Below are positions 23,004 through 31,027 of a stretch of DNA of 64,000 bases, piece after piece. The number at the start of each line of letters is the position of its first letter. Within the stretch, counting starts at the first letter, position 1. The notes under the pieces were generated by a model. The model worked only from the letters and a program-made list of their open reading frames with translations, was not told the origin of the DNA and searched no databases. The DNA is from an uncultured Bacteroidales bacterium (GTDB taxonomy: Bacteria; Bacteroidota; Bacteroidia; Bacteroidales; UBA932). Location of the stretch: assembly GCA_934726455.1 (NCBI GenBank), contig CAKVDS010000002.1:1-64000 (forward strand). The letters run 5' to 3'. The translations under genes were made by a program, and so were the position numbers.

Positions 23004-24194
23004 ATGAAACTCATAGAACGGAACAACTATCTGAACAGGATACTTGATGTTGCAGGAACACCCGACATCAAGGTAATTACGGGAATAAGACGCTCGGGAA
23101 AATCAAAATTAATGGAGGCTTTCATTGATAAGAAGAAAGAGCTCTCTCCGAAGTGCAACGTCATCCATGTAAACTTCAATCTCACAGAATTTGAGGGATT
23201 GACAGAGTATCACAAATTATATGACTATGTGAACAGCCGATATGTTCCGAAAGTGGAGAACATCGTATGCATCGATGAGATACAGATGTGCTCTGGTTTT
23301 GAGAAAGCAATCAACAGCCTTCACGAATGCGGAAAATACGACATATACATAACTGGTTCTAATGCCTTCCTATTGAGCAGCGATTTGGCTACACTGTTCA
23401 CTGGAAGATCATATGAGATAGAAGTCTACCCATTCTCGTTTAAGGAGTTTTGTGATTACTACGCACCTGATGACATCCAAGAAGCCTTTGACAGGTACTC
23501 ATACGAAGGAGGCATGCCTGGCTCGTACCTTTACAAGAATCCCGAAGACCGGTTCAAATATATCCGTACAGTATTTGACACCTTGATAGTCAGAGATATC
23601 AAGCAGAAGTACAAGATCAGGAACGTCCAGCTCCTATCATCAGTCTGTGACTTTCTTTTAGATAATGCATCTAACATAACATCGGTCAGGAATATCGCCG
23701 CCTCTTTGATTGCAAAAAGAATAAAGACAAACGACAAGACAGTCGGCAATTATGTCGACTATCTGTGCAATGCTTTCGCGTTTTATAAGGTGCGCCGATT
23801 CGACATTCGGGGGAAGAAATATCTTGTATCTCAAGACAAATACTACATGGCAGACCACGCATTCAAGTACGCCAAACTTGGTACCAAGAATCTTGACTAT
23901 GGGAGGGTATACGAGAATATTGTCGCGCTTGAGCTTTTGAGACAGGGATTTGAGGTATATGCCGGTTTTCTATACAAAAAAGAAATTGATTTCGTCGCCT
24001 TGAGACAGAACGAAAAACTCTACATACAAGTTTCAGACGACATATCAAATCCGGACACGTTCGACAGAGAGGTGGCTCCACTGCTAAAAATCGAAGACGC
24101 CTATCCAAAAATAATATTGGCGAGAACACGCCATGACACCTATCAGCACGAGGGTGTTCAAATCATTGACATTGCGAATTGGTTACTTGGTTAG
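23004..24194 (+). CDS. AAA_14 / DUF4143 ATPase
   Basis: 396 aa. Walker A is GIRRSGKSKL (about residues 26-35) and Walker B is NIVCIDEIQM near residue 92; GSNAFLLSSDLATLFTGRSYEI is the arginine-containing sensor region. The C-terminal DUF4143 domain has a PD-(D/E)XK-like pattern (YENIVALELLRQGFEVYAG, KEIDFVA, LYIQVSDD). These proteins are abundant and mobile in Bacteroidales but have no settled role. The gene is bracketed by palindromes B and C, which share a core, so it may be an independent unit. Its composition is AT-rich like the rest of this island. Confidence 0.92.
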   Translation: MKLIERNNYLNRILDVAGTPDIKVITGIRRSGKSKLMEAFIDKKKELSPKCNVIHVNFNLTEFEGLTEYHKLYDYVNSRYVPKVENIVCIDEIQMCSGFEKAINSLHECGKYDIYITGSNAFLLSSDLATLFTGRSYEIEVYPFSFKEFCDYYAPDDIQEAFDRYSYEGGMPGSYLYKNPEDRFKYIRTVFDTLIVRDIKQKYKIRNVQLLSSVCDFLLDNASNITSVRNIAASLIAKRIKTNDKTVGNYVDYLCNAFAFYKVRRFDIRGKKYLVSQDKYYMADHAFKYAKLGTKNLDYGRVYENIVALELLRQGFEVYAGFLYKKEIDFVALRQNEKLYIQVSDDISNPDTFDREVAPLLKIEDAYPKIILARTRHDTYQHEGVQIIDIANWLLG

Positions 24195-24201
24195 CAGCAG
24201 A

Positions 24202-24248
24202 AATCCACTTCGCAAAAACCATAAAATTGAGTTTTTGCGAAGTGGATT
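24202..24248. repeat. Palindromic element C
   Basis: Perfect 18-bp arms, AATCCACTTCGCAAAAAC and GTTTTTGCGAAGTGGATT, around the 11-base loop CATAAAATTGA. It starts 7 nt after the ATPase stop. Compared with element A, two arm positions differ and both are compensated on the other arm. Confidence 0.88.
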
Positions 24249-24269
24249 CAAAAATCAATTGACCAATAA

Positions 24270-24299
24270 AAAAGGCGGAATCCGAAGAATCCGCCTTTT
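24270..24299. terminator. Bidirectional terminator after SusD and the ATPase
   Basis: AAAAGGCGGA, ten-base loop, TCCGCCTTTT. It carries an A run on one side and a T run on the other, as expected between convergent genes. Confidence 0.8.
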
Positions 24300-24321
24300 C
24301 ATGATTTAATTGGATCAAATT

Positions 24322-26517
24322 TTACTTCTTGACAGTAGTAGAACGGAATCCGTATCCATTCAACACCTTGGAAGTCAGACATACTGTCTCCTGCATAGGA
24401 ATAAGATGGATAGGTGCCTTGCGAGCAGCATAGTCGGCATCTGAATAGCCGCCCATGAACTTGGTGCTCCATTCAGCCTCCTGATTGGAGTTTTCTTCTC
24501 CATCCTTAGTGTACATCCCCACTGCCCAAGCAGTCTTCTTGTAACCACGAGCCTCAAGAGCCTTCGCCTCATCACTGTCAGGAGCAATGTACTTGAAAAG
24601 GCCTTGAATAGCAAGGTTGGTATAATCCTCTGTCACAGCGACCTTGACATTGTTGCCACGGGTATTGATCTGATAATCTTTGGCTGACTGCCAGTCATCA
24701 TGCTGTCCACGCCAACCCGGATAGAGAACCGCATATTCATCTGAAGTCTCGTCAAGACCGGCCGGAGTCGTCATGGTAAGACGGAAACCGTAGTCCTTCT
24801 TGGCATCAACAAGCTTGGTCCACACATAAGCAGGAAGCTGGTTGCCGTTGTCGAACTGCGCATAGCCGTTGGCCTTGAGCTGAGCCATATGATCAACCAT
24901 CTTCTTGCGGAACTCTACAGCAACTTTTGGCAGATTTCCACTACGGATAAGATCCCAACGGCGGAGGTTCTCACCCTGGAATTCGAGCTGACGCTCCTTG
25001 AGGATGGCCTCCACAAGGGCAGACTGGGTCTCAGAAGCAGGAGTCTGAAGAAGTTCAGCGAACTTCGCTTCACGGACAGACTCAGGGAAAGCACGATCGT
25101 GAACTTTCTTGAGCTCAGTCTTGGCTGCACCTTCGTTGCCGGTCTGGGCATAAGCCTCGGCAAGCATAAGGATGATATCGGCCTGACGCATGTGGATGAA
25201 TGAAATACCGCTGTAAAGCTGGCGGAGATCAGGAGTCTCGACACGGTTAAGGTCATACTTATTGAGACCGACTCCGATTGTCAAACGATTACCAAGAGAG
25301 AAAGTATATAGAGACTCAACACCAAGTCCAGTAGAACCGGTGACACTCATGGAAACATCGCGACGCTTGTCCTGAGGATCGAACTCACCGTAGTAAACTT
25401 CCGGATAAGAGCAGATCTGGGCATTGGCCTTTGGAGGCATAGCCGGAGATGCACCTGCTGAACCACGGCCGAAGTTATAGGCGATACGCGAACCGCCACC
25501 ATTCTCTTTCATGGTCACCTCGTAAATGGTCTCGGTCGCCTTCTTCTGCTCATTTACCTGCTGAAAGTAGTACTGGAACGGGTTGTCATATACACGACCA
25601 TTGATGTCAGAGCGCGGATCAACTGTCGTGAGAACAGCCTCGCCCGGCTGCTCCACAGCCTTCTGGAGATAAGAGAGCGCGGCCTTATAGAACTTATTCC
25701 AGTCTTTACGACGGGCATACTGGGCATTCTTGTCAGCATCAGTTCCCCAGACTTCAAATTCAATTACCTTACCGTCCTTGTCAGTGTAGAAGTCGGCACC
25801 GAGGTCAGTACGCCGGGTCTGATAGCCAGCCTCCATAAAGCACATACGACCGATAAGACCGTCTACAAAGTTACGCGTCATCTGGTCGGAGTAATGACCA
25901 TTCTGGCCGATGGTGTAGAGAAGTGGTTCAATACGATAGAGACTCTCAAGTTCACTTTCGATAATATAATCACGGTTGGTGAGATTATCACCTCCGTCTT
26001 CTCCAGGTTTTGTCACATAAAACACATCACCATAGTACGTCACCAGATCGAAATAGACTGATGCGCGAAGAGCATAAGCCTGACCGAGAAGGTCGGACTT
26101 CTCGTTAGGGGCATCCTTGATCAAGTTATCCCAATCTTTTTCAAGATATTCGATCGTGCTGTTGCACTTGGATATGATGGAATAGAGGCGATCCCAGTTA
26201 CCATTCTGGAAATTGATGTTAAACTTCTCGGGCGTATAAGGATCATTATAAAGCTGTGCACCTCCGACAAGGTCGGTGATATTGCCCACAGAGCAACGCT
26301 CTACGTCCGAACCGATATTGGTAAAATTCGGCACATAGCCATTGTTGAACTCGTTGATATACTGATTGTATGCGCCGAGGAGCACAGTCTTGGCTGTTTC
26401 CATGCCGTTGAAGACGAAGTCGCCGTCAACAGAAGACGGGGAAGTAGGCTCCAGATTGCAGGACATCACTGCTGTCCCGCAAAGAGCAACAAACAGATAT
26501 TTGATATTCTTTTTCAT
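24322..26517 (-). CDS. SusD/RagB-family glycan-binding lipoprotein
   Basis: 731 aa with a lipobox ending at Cys20 (AVMSCN). SusD features are visible: an N-terminal GAYNQYINEFNNGY segment, EYLEKDWDNLI, the helix pair with ALRASVYFDLVTYYGDVFYVTKPGEDGG, later MRQADIILMLAEAYAQTGNEGAAKTELKKVHDRA, and LKERQLEFQGENLRRWDLIR. These make up the TPR-like helices and ligand platform. At 731 aa it is longer than the usual 500-600. It sits on the cell surface as the lid of the SusC channel encoded 14 nt upstream. No glycan enzyme, SusE/F-like gene or regulator lies beside it, so its substrate cannot be guessed. Confidence 0.95.
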   Translation of the reverse strand: MKKNIKYLFVALCGTAVMSCNLEPTSPSSVDGDFVFNGMETAKTVLLGAYNQYINEFNNGYVPNFTNIGSDVERCSVGNITDLVGGAQLYNDPYTPEKFNINFQNGNWDRLYSIISKCNSTIEYLEKDWDNLIKDAPNEKSDLLGQAYALRASVYFDLVTYYGDVFYVTKPGEDGGDNLTNRDYIIESELESLYRIEPLLYTIGQNGHYSDQMTRNFVDGLIGRMCFMEAGYQTRRTDLGADFYTDKDGKVIEFEVWGTDADKNAQYARRKDWNKFYKAALSYLQKAVEQPGEAVLTTVDPRSDINGRVYDNPFQYYFQQVNEQKKATETIYEVTMKENGGGSRIAYNFGRGSAGASPAMPPKANAQICSYPEVYYGEFDPQDKRRDVSMSVTGSTGLGVESLYTFSLGNRLTIGVGLNKYDLNRVETPDLRQLYSGISFIHMRQADIILMLAEAYAQTGNEGAAKTELKKVHDRAFPESVREAKFAELLQTPASETQSALVEAILKERQLEFQGENLRRWDLIRSGNLPKVAVEFRKKMVDHMAQLKANGYAQFDNGNQLPAYVWTKLVDAKKDYGFRLTMTTPAGLDETSDEYAVLYPGWRGQHDDWQSAKDYQINTRGNNVKVAVTEDYTNLAIQGLFKYIAPDSDEAKALEARGYKKTAWAVGMYTKDGEENSNQEAEWSTKFMGGYSDADYAARKAPIHLIPMQETVCLTSKVLNGYGFRSTTVKK

Positions 26518-26531
26518 TATTGCAGTATTCT

Positions 26532-29500
26532 TTACAGAGTGATGTTAAGACCGATTGTGTATGTACGGGCGATAGGATAAGCGTTGTTGTCTACGCCTGG
26601 TGAGGGGTAACTGATACCCGAAATAGTACGACTGCTGTTGGTATTGACCTCAGGGTCAAGTCCAGTGTACTTGGTCAGGGTGAAGATGTTGGAAGCCGTG
26701 AAGTATGCACGGATATTCTTCAGGCCAACCTTGCTTGAAAGGCTCTTCGGCAGAGTATAACCTACAGTCACATTCTTGAGACGGAGATATGAGGCATCCT
26801 CAAGCCAGCGGTCGAAAAGAAGTCCAACCATTGAAGTAGGAGTATGCATGGTCGCATTGGCGTTCATGGCATCAAGTTCGTCAGGATCACTCACAAACTC
26901 AATGTCTCCGTTATTCCAACGATATGGGGAGTAAGCCTCTGAAACGAAAGCGAGACGGTTACCTCCGAAATAATTATCCTTCGCACCATAAGTTGACATC
27001 AATGACCAGAAGTTCATGAGATGGCCACCGATCACATAATTGAAATTGGCTGAAAAGTCAAAGCTCTTCCAACGGCCAGAAAGGTTGAATGAACCGGTTG
27101 AACGTGGGGTCATTTCACCCAGATCGACTATATCGTCCTCATTTATGACACCATTACCGTCAATATCCTTTGCTTTAGCTGCACCAGGGAAAGCGGTCTG
27201 GCCATCTGGTAGATTGAAGGAACTTGGGTAAGAATTGATAGCCCAGTCAGGTACCTTCTCCTCACCAGGCGCTTTTCCTTTAAGAGTATATACACCGGTA
27301 GTCGGGTCGTAATTGAAGTCATCTGTGGTATACCATCCGTCATACACAAATCCACGGATGGAACCGATAGCAGAACCTTCACGGAGGTAGTACTCACCAG
27401 CACTCGGGCTGCGCTCAGAACTGGTCCACTGCCCATAAGTGGTGGCGGCTACCGAGTCAGACAATTTTTCAATACGGTTGACGTTGTAGTTGTAGATGAA
27501 GTTGGCACTAAGGGTGAAGTCCTGATTGCGGACAATATCCCCACCAAGAGAAAGTTCAAGTCCCTTGTTGGACACACTTCCCATATTCTGGAACTGATAC
27601 GTGTAACCTGACGCAGACTTGATGTTGACAGGCATGAGCAGATCATAAGTGGTTCCCCAATAGCCCTCTACGGTTCCATAGATGCGCTCGTCAAGGAATC
27701 CAAAATCAACGCCAAGATTACGGGAGACAGTAGACTCCCACTTCAAGTCCGGATTCGGAGCCATGCTGCCTGGCTGATATGGATAACCGTAGCCGGTATT
27801 TGTATCCGTTCTGTTATCAGAAATAGTATAATTGGTGGCGCTGGTGCTGAGAGACCATGACTCTTTCCAAAGATTGGCACTGATGGCGTCAGAGCCGGTC
27901 ACACCGTAAGAGAGACGGAGTTTGAGATTGGAGAGCCAGTCCTTGGTGTTTGCCATGAAAGGCTCATCAACCAAACGCCATGCGAAAGCACCTGCCGGGA
28001 AGTATCCCCAGTGGTTGTTCGGAGCGAAGCGTGAAGAACCGTCAGCACGCATTGTGAAAGTGAACATATATTTGTCAAGCAGAGTATAGTTCGCGCGGGT
28101 GAAGAATGAAAGGGAACGTCCTGGAAGATCAATCTTCTGGGTAAAAGCATTGTTGAGTTTTCCTTGAGAAAGCATGGCAAGCGTCCTGTCCCTGTCAAAG
28201 TATGACGGGAAGAGCTCTGCATAGTACTGCATCCACTCACTGCTGCTGGAAATCCATTCACTGCCGACCATGACATCAGCCCTATGGAACTCGGTATTAA
28301 GAGGAAGCTCGTATGAGATAGTGTTGGTCCAGTGCAGGTCACCGCTCTCGGTCCTGCGGAGAGAAGCGGAGTTGGTGGTGGTGCCGTAGCCGGCAACATA
28401 GCCTTCAGCCTTGCTGAATGTCTTGCTGAGACCGATCTCGCTGCGGAGCTTGAGGCCCTTGAGCGGTGTCCAGTTGGCAGCGGCGATACCGCGGAAGTTG
28501 TGTGCATAATTGGTGTTCTGCTCATTCCAGGTGAGTTCTACCGGATTTGAAGCATCACTTATGTACCCATCATAACCGGCACCGAAACCGGCAACATTGC
28601 TTTCATCACCGAAAACGACATCAAGTGGCTTGTAGCGGAAGGCTGAAGCCAGACGAGGGTTGGAGCGGTTCTGCCTGTAAGAGTAAGAGACATTGAGTTC
28701 CACATCAAAAGTATCACTGAGTTTCTCAATCGTCTTGAGGGAAGCGTTGATCCTGCGGAAGTAAGAGTTGATGACGGTACCGTCATCGTTGAGGAAGTTG
28801 AGGGAGAACATGGTCCTGTTCTTCTTCGTGCCGTTGCTGATGGTGAGGTTGTGGCTGTGGGCGATACCTGTCTTGTAGAGATCCTCCTGCCAGTTGTGAG
28901 CCTTCACGTTTGCATAGTCGGCATAGTGGTTGCCGTTCTCTGCACCTAATCCGAAGTATTTCTTCAAGTTGGAATACATCTCAGGATTATAGTCTCTGGC
29001 AAACCCGAGGGTAAACTTCAGATAATCATAGGTATCCATCACGTCGCGTACGCTTGAGGATGAATCCTTGATCTGCACGAAGCCGTTGTAGGTCACCTGG
29101 GTCTGACCCTCAGAAGCGCTCTTGGTCGTCACAATCACAACACCTGCTGCACCGCGGGAACCGTAGATGGCCGTAGCGGCGGCATCCTTGAGGACGTTGA
29201 TCGACTTGATCTGGTCAGAAGGCACATTGACAAGGCTGCTTACAGGGAAGCCGTCCACAATGTAGAGAGGGTTGTTGGTCTGGGTGATGGACTTGGCTCC
29301 ACGCACGCGGATCTGCGGCTCGGCACCAGGGGTTGCATCGTTGAGGGAGACTACAACACCGGCCATCTTGCCCTGAAGGGCCTCTCCGACACTGGCTACC
29401 GGAACCTCGAGATCCTTGGAGCTGACAGCTGCCACGGATCCGGTGAGATCACGCACCTTGACGGTACCATAACCGATAACGACAGTCTCTTCGAGCATGG

Positions 29501-29819
29501 TGCTGCTCTCCTGGAGAACTACGTCATACTTGTCCTTGCCGGCCTGTACGGTGAACTTCTGGTCCACATAACCGATGCAGGATACAACAAGATTCGATCC
29601 CGTAGGGACAGTGAGTGCCCAATTTCCGTCCAAGTCGACAACGACGCCATTGGTGGTGCCTTCAACGACAACACCGGCGCCGATCACGGCCTGTCCGGAT
29701 GCATCCAACACTGTTCCTGAGATTTTCTGCTGCGCAAACGCCGTTGTGCAGACTCCGAGCAGGAGAGCGCCGACAAGCGCCACCCTACCCATAAAAGAAA
29801 TCAATGACTGATTCTTCAT
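26532..29819 (-). CDS. SusC/RagA-family TonB-dependent transporter
   Basis: 1,095 aa. Signal peptide to about 29; carboxypeptidase-like regulatory domain (KISGTVLDASGQAVIGAGVVV, about 32-110); TonB box region LEETVVIGYGTVK; plug domain with GEALQGKMAGV, IRVRGAKSI, NPLYIVDGFPV, ATAIYGSRGAAGVVIVTTK; then the 22-strand barrel ending ARTYTIGLNITL. It imports oligosaccharides or other large ligands across the outer membrane together with the SusD-like lipoprotein. A -7 box lies 76 nt upstream. There is no FecR/sigma pair or hybrid two-component system adjacent, so control may be from elsewhere. Confidence 0.96.
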   Translation of the reverse strand: MKNQSLISFMGRVALVGALLLGVCTTAFAQQKISGTVLDASGQAVIGAGVVVEGTTNGVVVDLDGNWALTVPTGSNLVVSCIGYVDQKFTVQAGKDKYDVVLQESSTMLEETVVIGYGTVKVRDLTGSVAAVSSKDLEVPVASVGEALQGKMAGVVVSLNDATPGAEPQIRVRGAKSITQTNNPLYIVDGFPVSSLVNVPSDQIKSINVLKDAAATAIYGSRGAAGVVIVTTKSASEGQTQVTYNGFVQIKDSSSSVRDVMDTYDYLKFTLGFARDYNPEMYSNLKKYFGLGAENGNHYADYANVKAHNWQEDLYKTGIAHSHNLTISNGTKKNRTMFSLNFLNDDGTVINSYFRRINASLKTIEKLSDTFDVELNVSYSYRQNRSNPRLASAFRYKPLDVVFGDESNVAGFGAGYDGYISDASNPVELTWNEQNTNYAHNFRGIAAANWTPLKGLKLRSEIGLSKTFSKAEGYVAGYGTTTNSASLRRTESGDLHWTNTISYELPLNTEFHRADVMVGSEWISSSSEWMQYYAELFPSYFDRDRTLAMLSQGKLNNAFTQKIDLPGRSLSFFTRANYTLLDKYMFTFTMRADGSSRFAPNNHWGYFPAGAFAWRLVDEPFMANTKDWLSNLKLRLSYGVTGSDAISANLWKESWSLSTSATNYTISDNRTDTNTGYGYPYQPGSMAPNPDLKWESTVSRNLGVDFGFLDERIYGTVEGYWGTTYDLLMPVNIKSASGYTYQFQNMGSVSNKGLELSLGGDIVRNQDFTLSANFIYNYNVNRIEKLSDSVAATTYGQWTSSERSPSAGEYYLREGSAIGSIRGFVYDGWYTTDDFNYDPTTGVYTLKGKAPGEEKVPDWAINSYPSSFNLPDGQTAFPGAAKAKDIDGNGVINEDDIVDLGEMTPRSTGSFNLSGRWKSFDFSANFNYVIGGHLMNFWSLMSTYGAKDNYFGGNRLAFVSEAYSPYRWNNGDIEFVSDPDELDAMNANATMHTPTSMVGLLFDRWLEDASYLRLKNVTVGYTLPKSLSSKVGLKNIRAYFTASNIFTLTKYTGLDPEVNTNSSRTISGISYPSPGVDNNAYPIARTYTIGLNITL

Positions 29820-29894
29820 CTGTAGAAAACAAAATTGGTTAATAATTAAAAGTATATATAATTATAATATATTCCCTTATTGTATTCGCGCCGC

Positions 29895-29902
29895 CAAAGA
29901 TA
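29895..29902 (-). promoter_or_regulatory. -7 element of the susCD promoter
   Basis: TATCTTTG on the minus strand, with the susC-like ATG at 29819, giving a leader of about 70 nt that is strongly AT-rich. The -33 TTTG upstream is 23 nt away, longer than ideal. I saw no other feature in 29,820-29,980. Confidence 0.55.
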
Positions 29903-29978
29903 GCAATTTTATTTCGAAAATGTTTCAAATCCTCTAAACAATGTTACAAAACGTAAACACGGAAGCCCTTTAGGGAAC

Positions 29979-30013
29979 AAAAAGGCAGGCCGGCGGAAAA
30001 CCGCCAGCCTGCC
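29979..30013 (-). terminator. Rho-independent terminator of the gyrB-pgpH-tig operon
   Basis: On the minus strand GGCAGGC-T-GGCGG, loop TTTT, CCGCC-G-GCCTGCC, then TTTTTG. It lies 22 nt after the trigger factor stop. Confidence 0.9.
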
Positions 30014-30034
30014 TGAGACTAGATATAATACTGG

Positions 30035-31027
30035 TTATTTCAGCTCGCGGAACTTCGCGGAAGTGATTTTGGTCGGCTTGAGGGTGATGGTTTCCTTGAG
30101 CTTCTCTATCACCTTGCGGTCTTCCACCTGCTCGGCAAGATGCTCAACCTGCTTGCGGTCGTGGAGCACATTGACCACAGCCTCGTCAATCATCTCCTTC
30201 GGCACATTGCCGATGCCGTACATGGCATACTGATATGTCACATAGGCTTCAGCGGCCTCGCGGATGTCAGACTCTTCGACCTTGAGCTCGAACTTCTTCA
30301 TGAGGAAGCCACGGACAAGCTGCCACTTGAAATCCTCGGCGAATGCGGGGAACTCCTTCTCGACATCCTCCTGAGTGACTTTGCCGCCATTGGCAGCGAC
30401 AAGCCAGCGCTTAAGGAAAGCTTCCGGGAGAGTCAGTCCGGCCTTCTGCACGAAGCAGTCGCGGATATCCTTGTTGAGTCTCCATTCGGCCTCGTTCTTG
30501 AACTGGTTCTCAAGACGCTCGGTGACTTCTTTCTCTATGTCCTCATCGCTCTTCTCTTCCTTTTTCTCCTCATAGTATTTCTTGAGGCTCTCCTCCATGG
30601 AAGTCTTGTCCTTGACGGCTATCGAAACGGTGTACGAAGGCACGGTGTCAGACTTCTCGACTTCAAAGTCAACCTTCGGAGAGAGGGCCGCATCGAAGAC
30701 GAAGGTGAAGTCGTTGCCGGCCTTCCACTCGAGTTCAGGCTGCTTCTCAGAGTTGAGAGGTTCGCCGAGGAGATTGAGATCATTCTCCCTTATATGCTCA
30801 TCGAGAGCTTTGGAAATCACGTAGTTGACAGCCTCCACGAGACACTGCTCGCCATATACGCGCTGAATCATGGAAGCTGGGACCATACCTTTGCGGAAGC
30901 CCTTGAAATCAGCCTTGCGCCTGCACTCGGCAAGTTTCTTCCTCAAAATTTCAGCATAATCGGAAGCCTCTATCTCGACTGTGAGTTCAAGATTGAGGTC
31001 ATCAATGTTGTTCTGTAATACTTTCAT
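30035..31027 (-). CDS. tig: Trigger factor lacking the PPIase domain
   Basis: 330 aa. The N-terminal ribosome-binding domain is clear, including KGFRKGMVPASM, the loop that docks on ribosomal protein L23. The C-terminal chaperone arms follow (FVQKAGLTLPEAFLKRWL and onwards to residue 330). The FKBP-type prolyl isomerase domain that lies between them in most trigger factors is missing: sequence runs from DTVPSYTVSI straight into a charged helix (YYEEKKEEKSDEDIEKEV) and then the C-domain. Family members with it are about 430-450 aa. Its start overlaps the PgpH-like stop by 4 nt, so it is last in the gyrB operon. Confidence 0.9.
   Translation of the reverse strand: MKVLQNNIDDLNLELTVEIEASDYAEILRKKLAECRRKADFKGFRKGMVPASMIQRVYGEQCLVEAVNYVISKALDEHIRENDLNLLGEPLNSEKQPELEWKAGNDFTFVFDAALSPKVDFEVEKSDTVPSYTVSIAVKDKTSMEESLKKYYEEKKEEKSDEDIEKEVTERLENQFKNEAEWRLNKDIRDCFVQKAGLTLPEAFLKRWLVAANGGKVTQEDVEKEFPAFAEDFKWQLVRGFLMKKFELKVEESDIREAAEAYVTYQYAMYGIGNVPKEMIDEAVVNVLHDRKQVEHLAEQVEDRKVIEKLKETITLKPTKITSAKFRELK

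Noticed and set aside
21640..24248. The three palindromes as a CRISPR array or IS terminal repeats
   Set aside because: Spacing is irregular (about 1.3 kb), there are no cas genes, and no transposase lies between them; B also differs from A and C outside the core.
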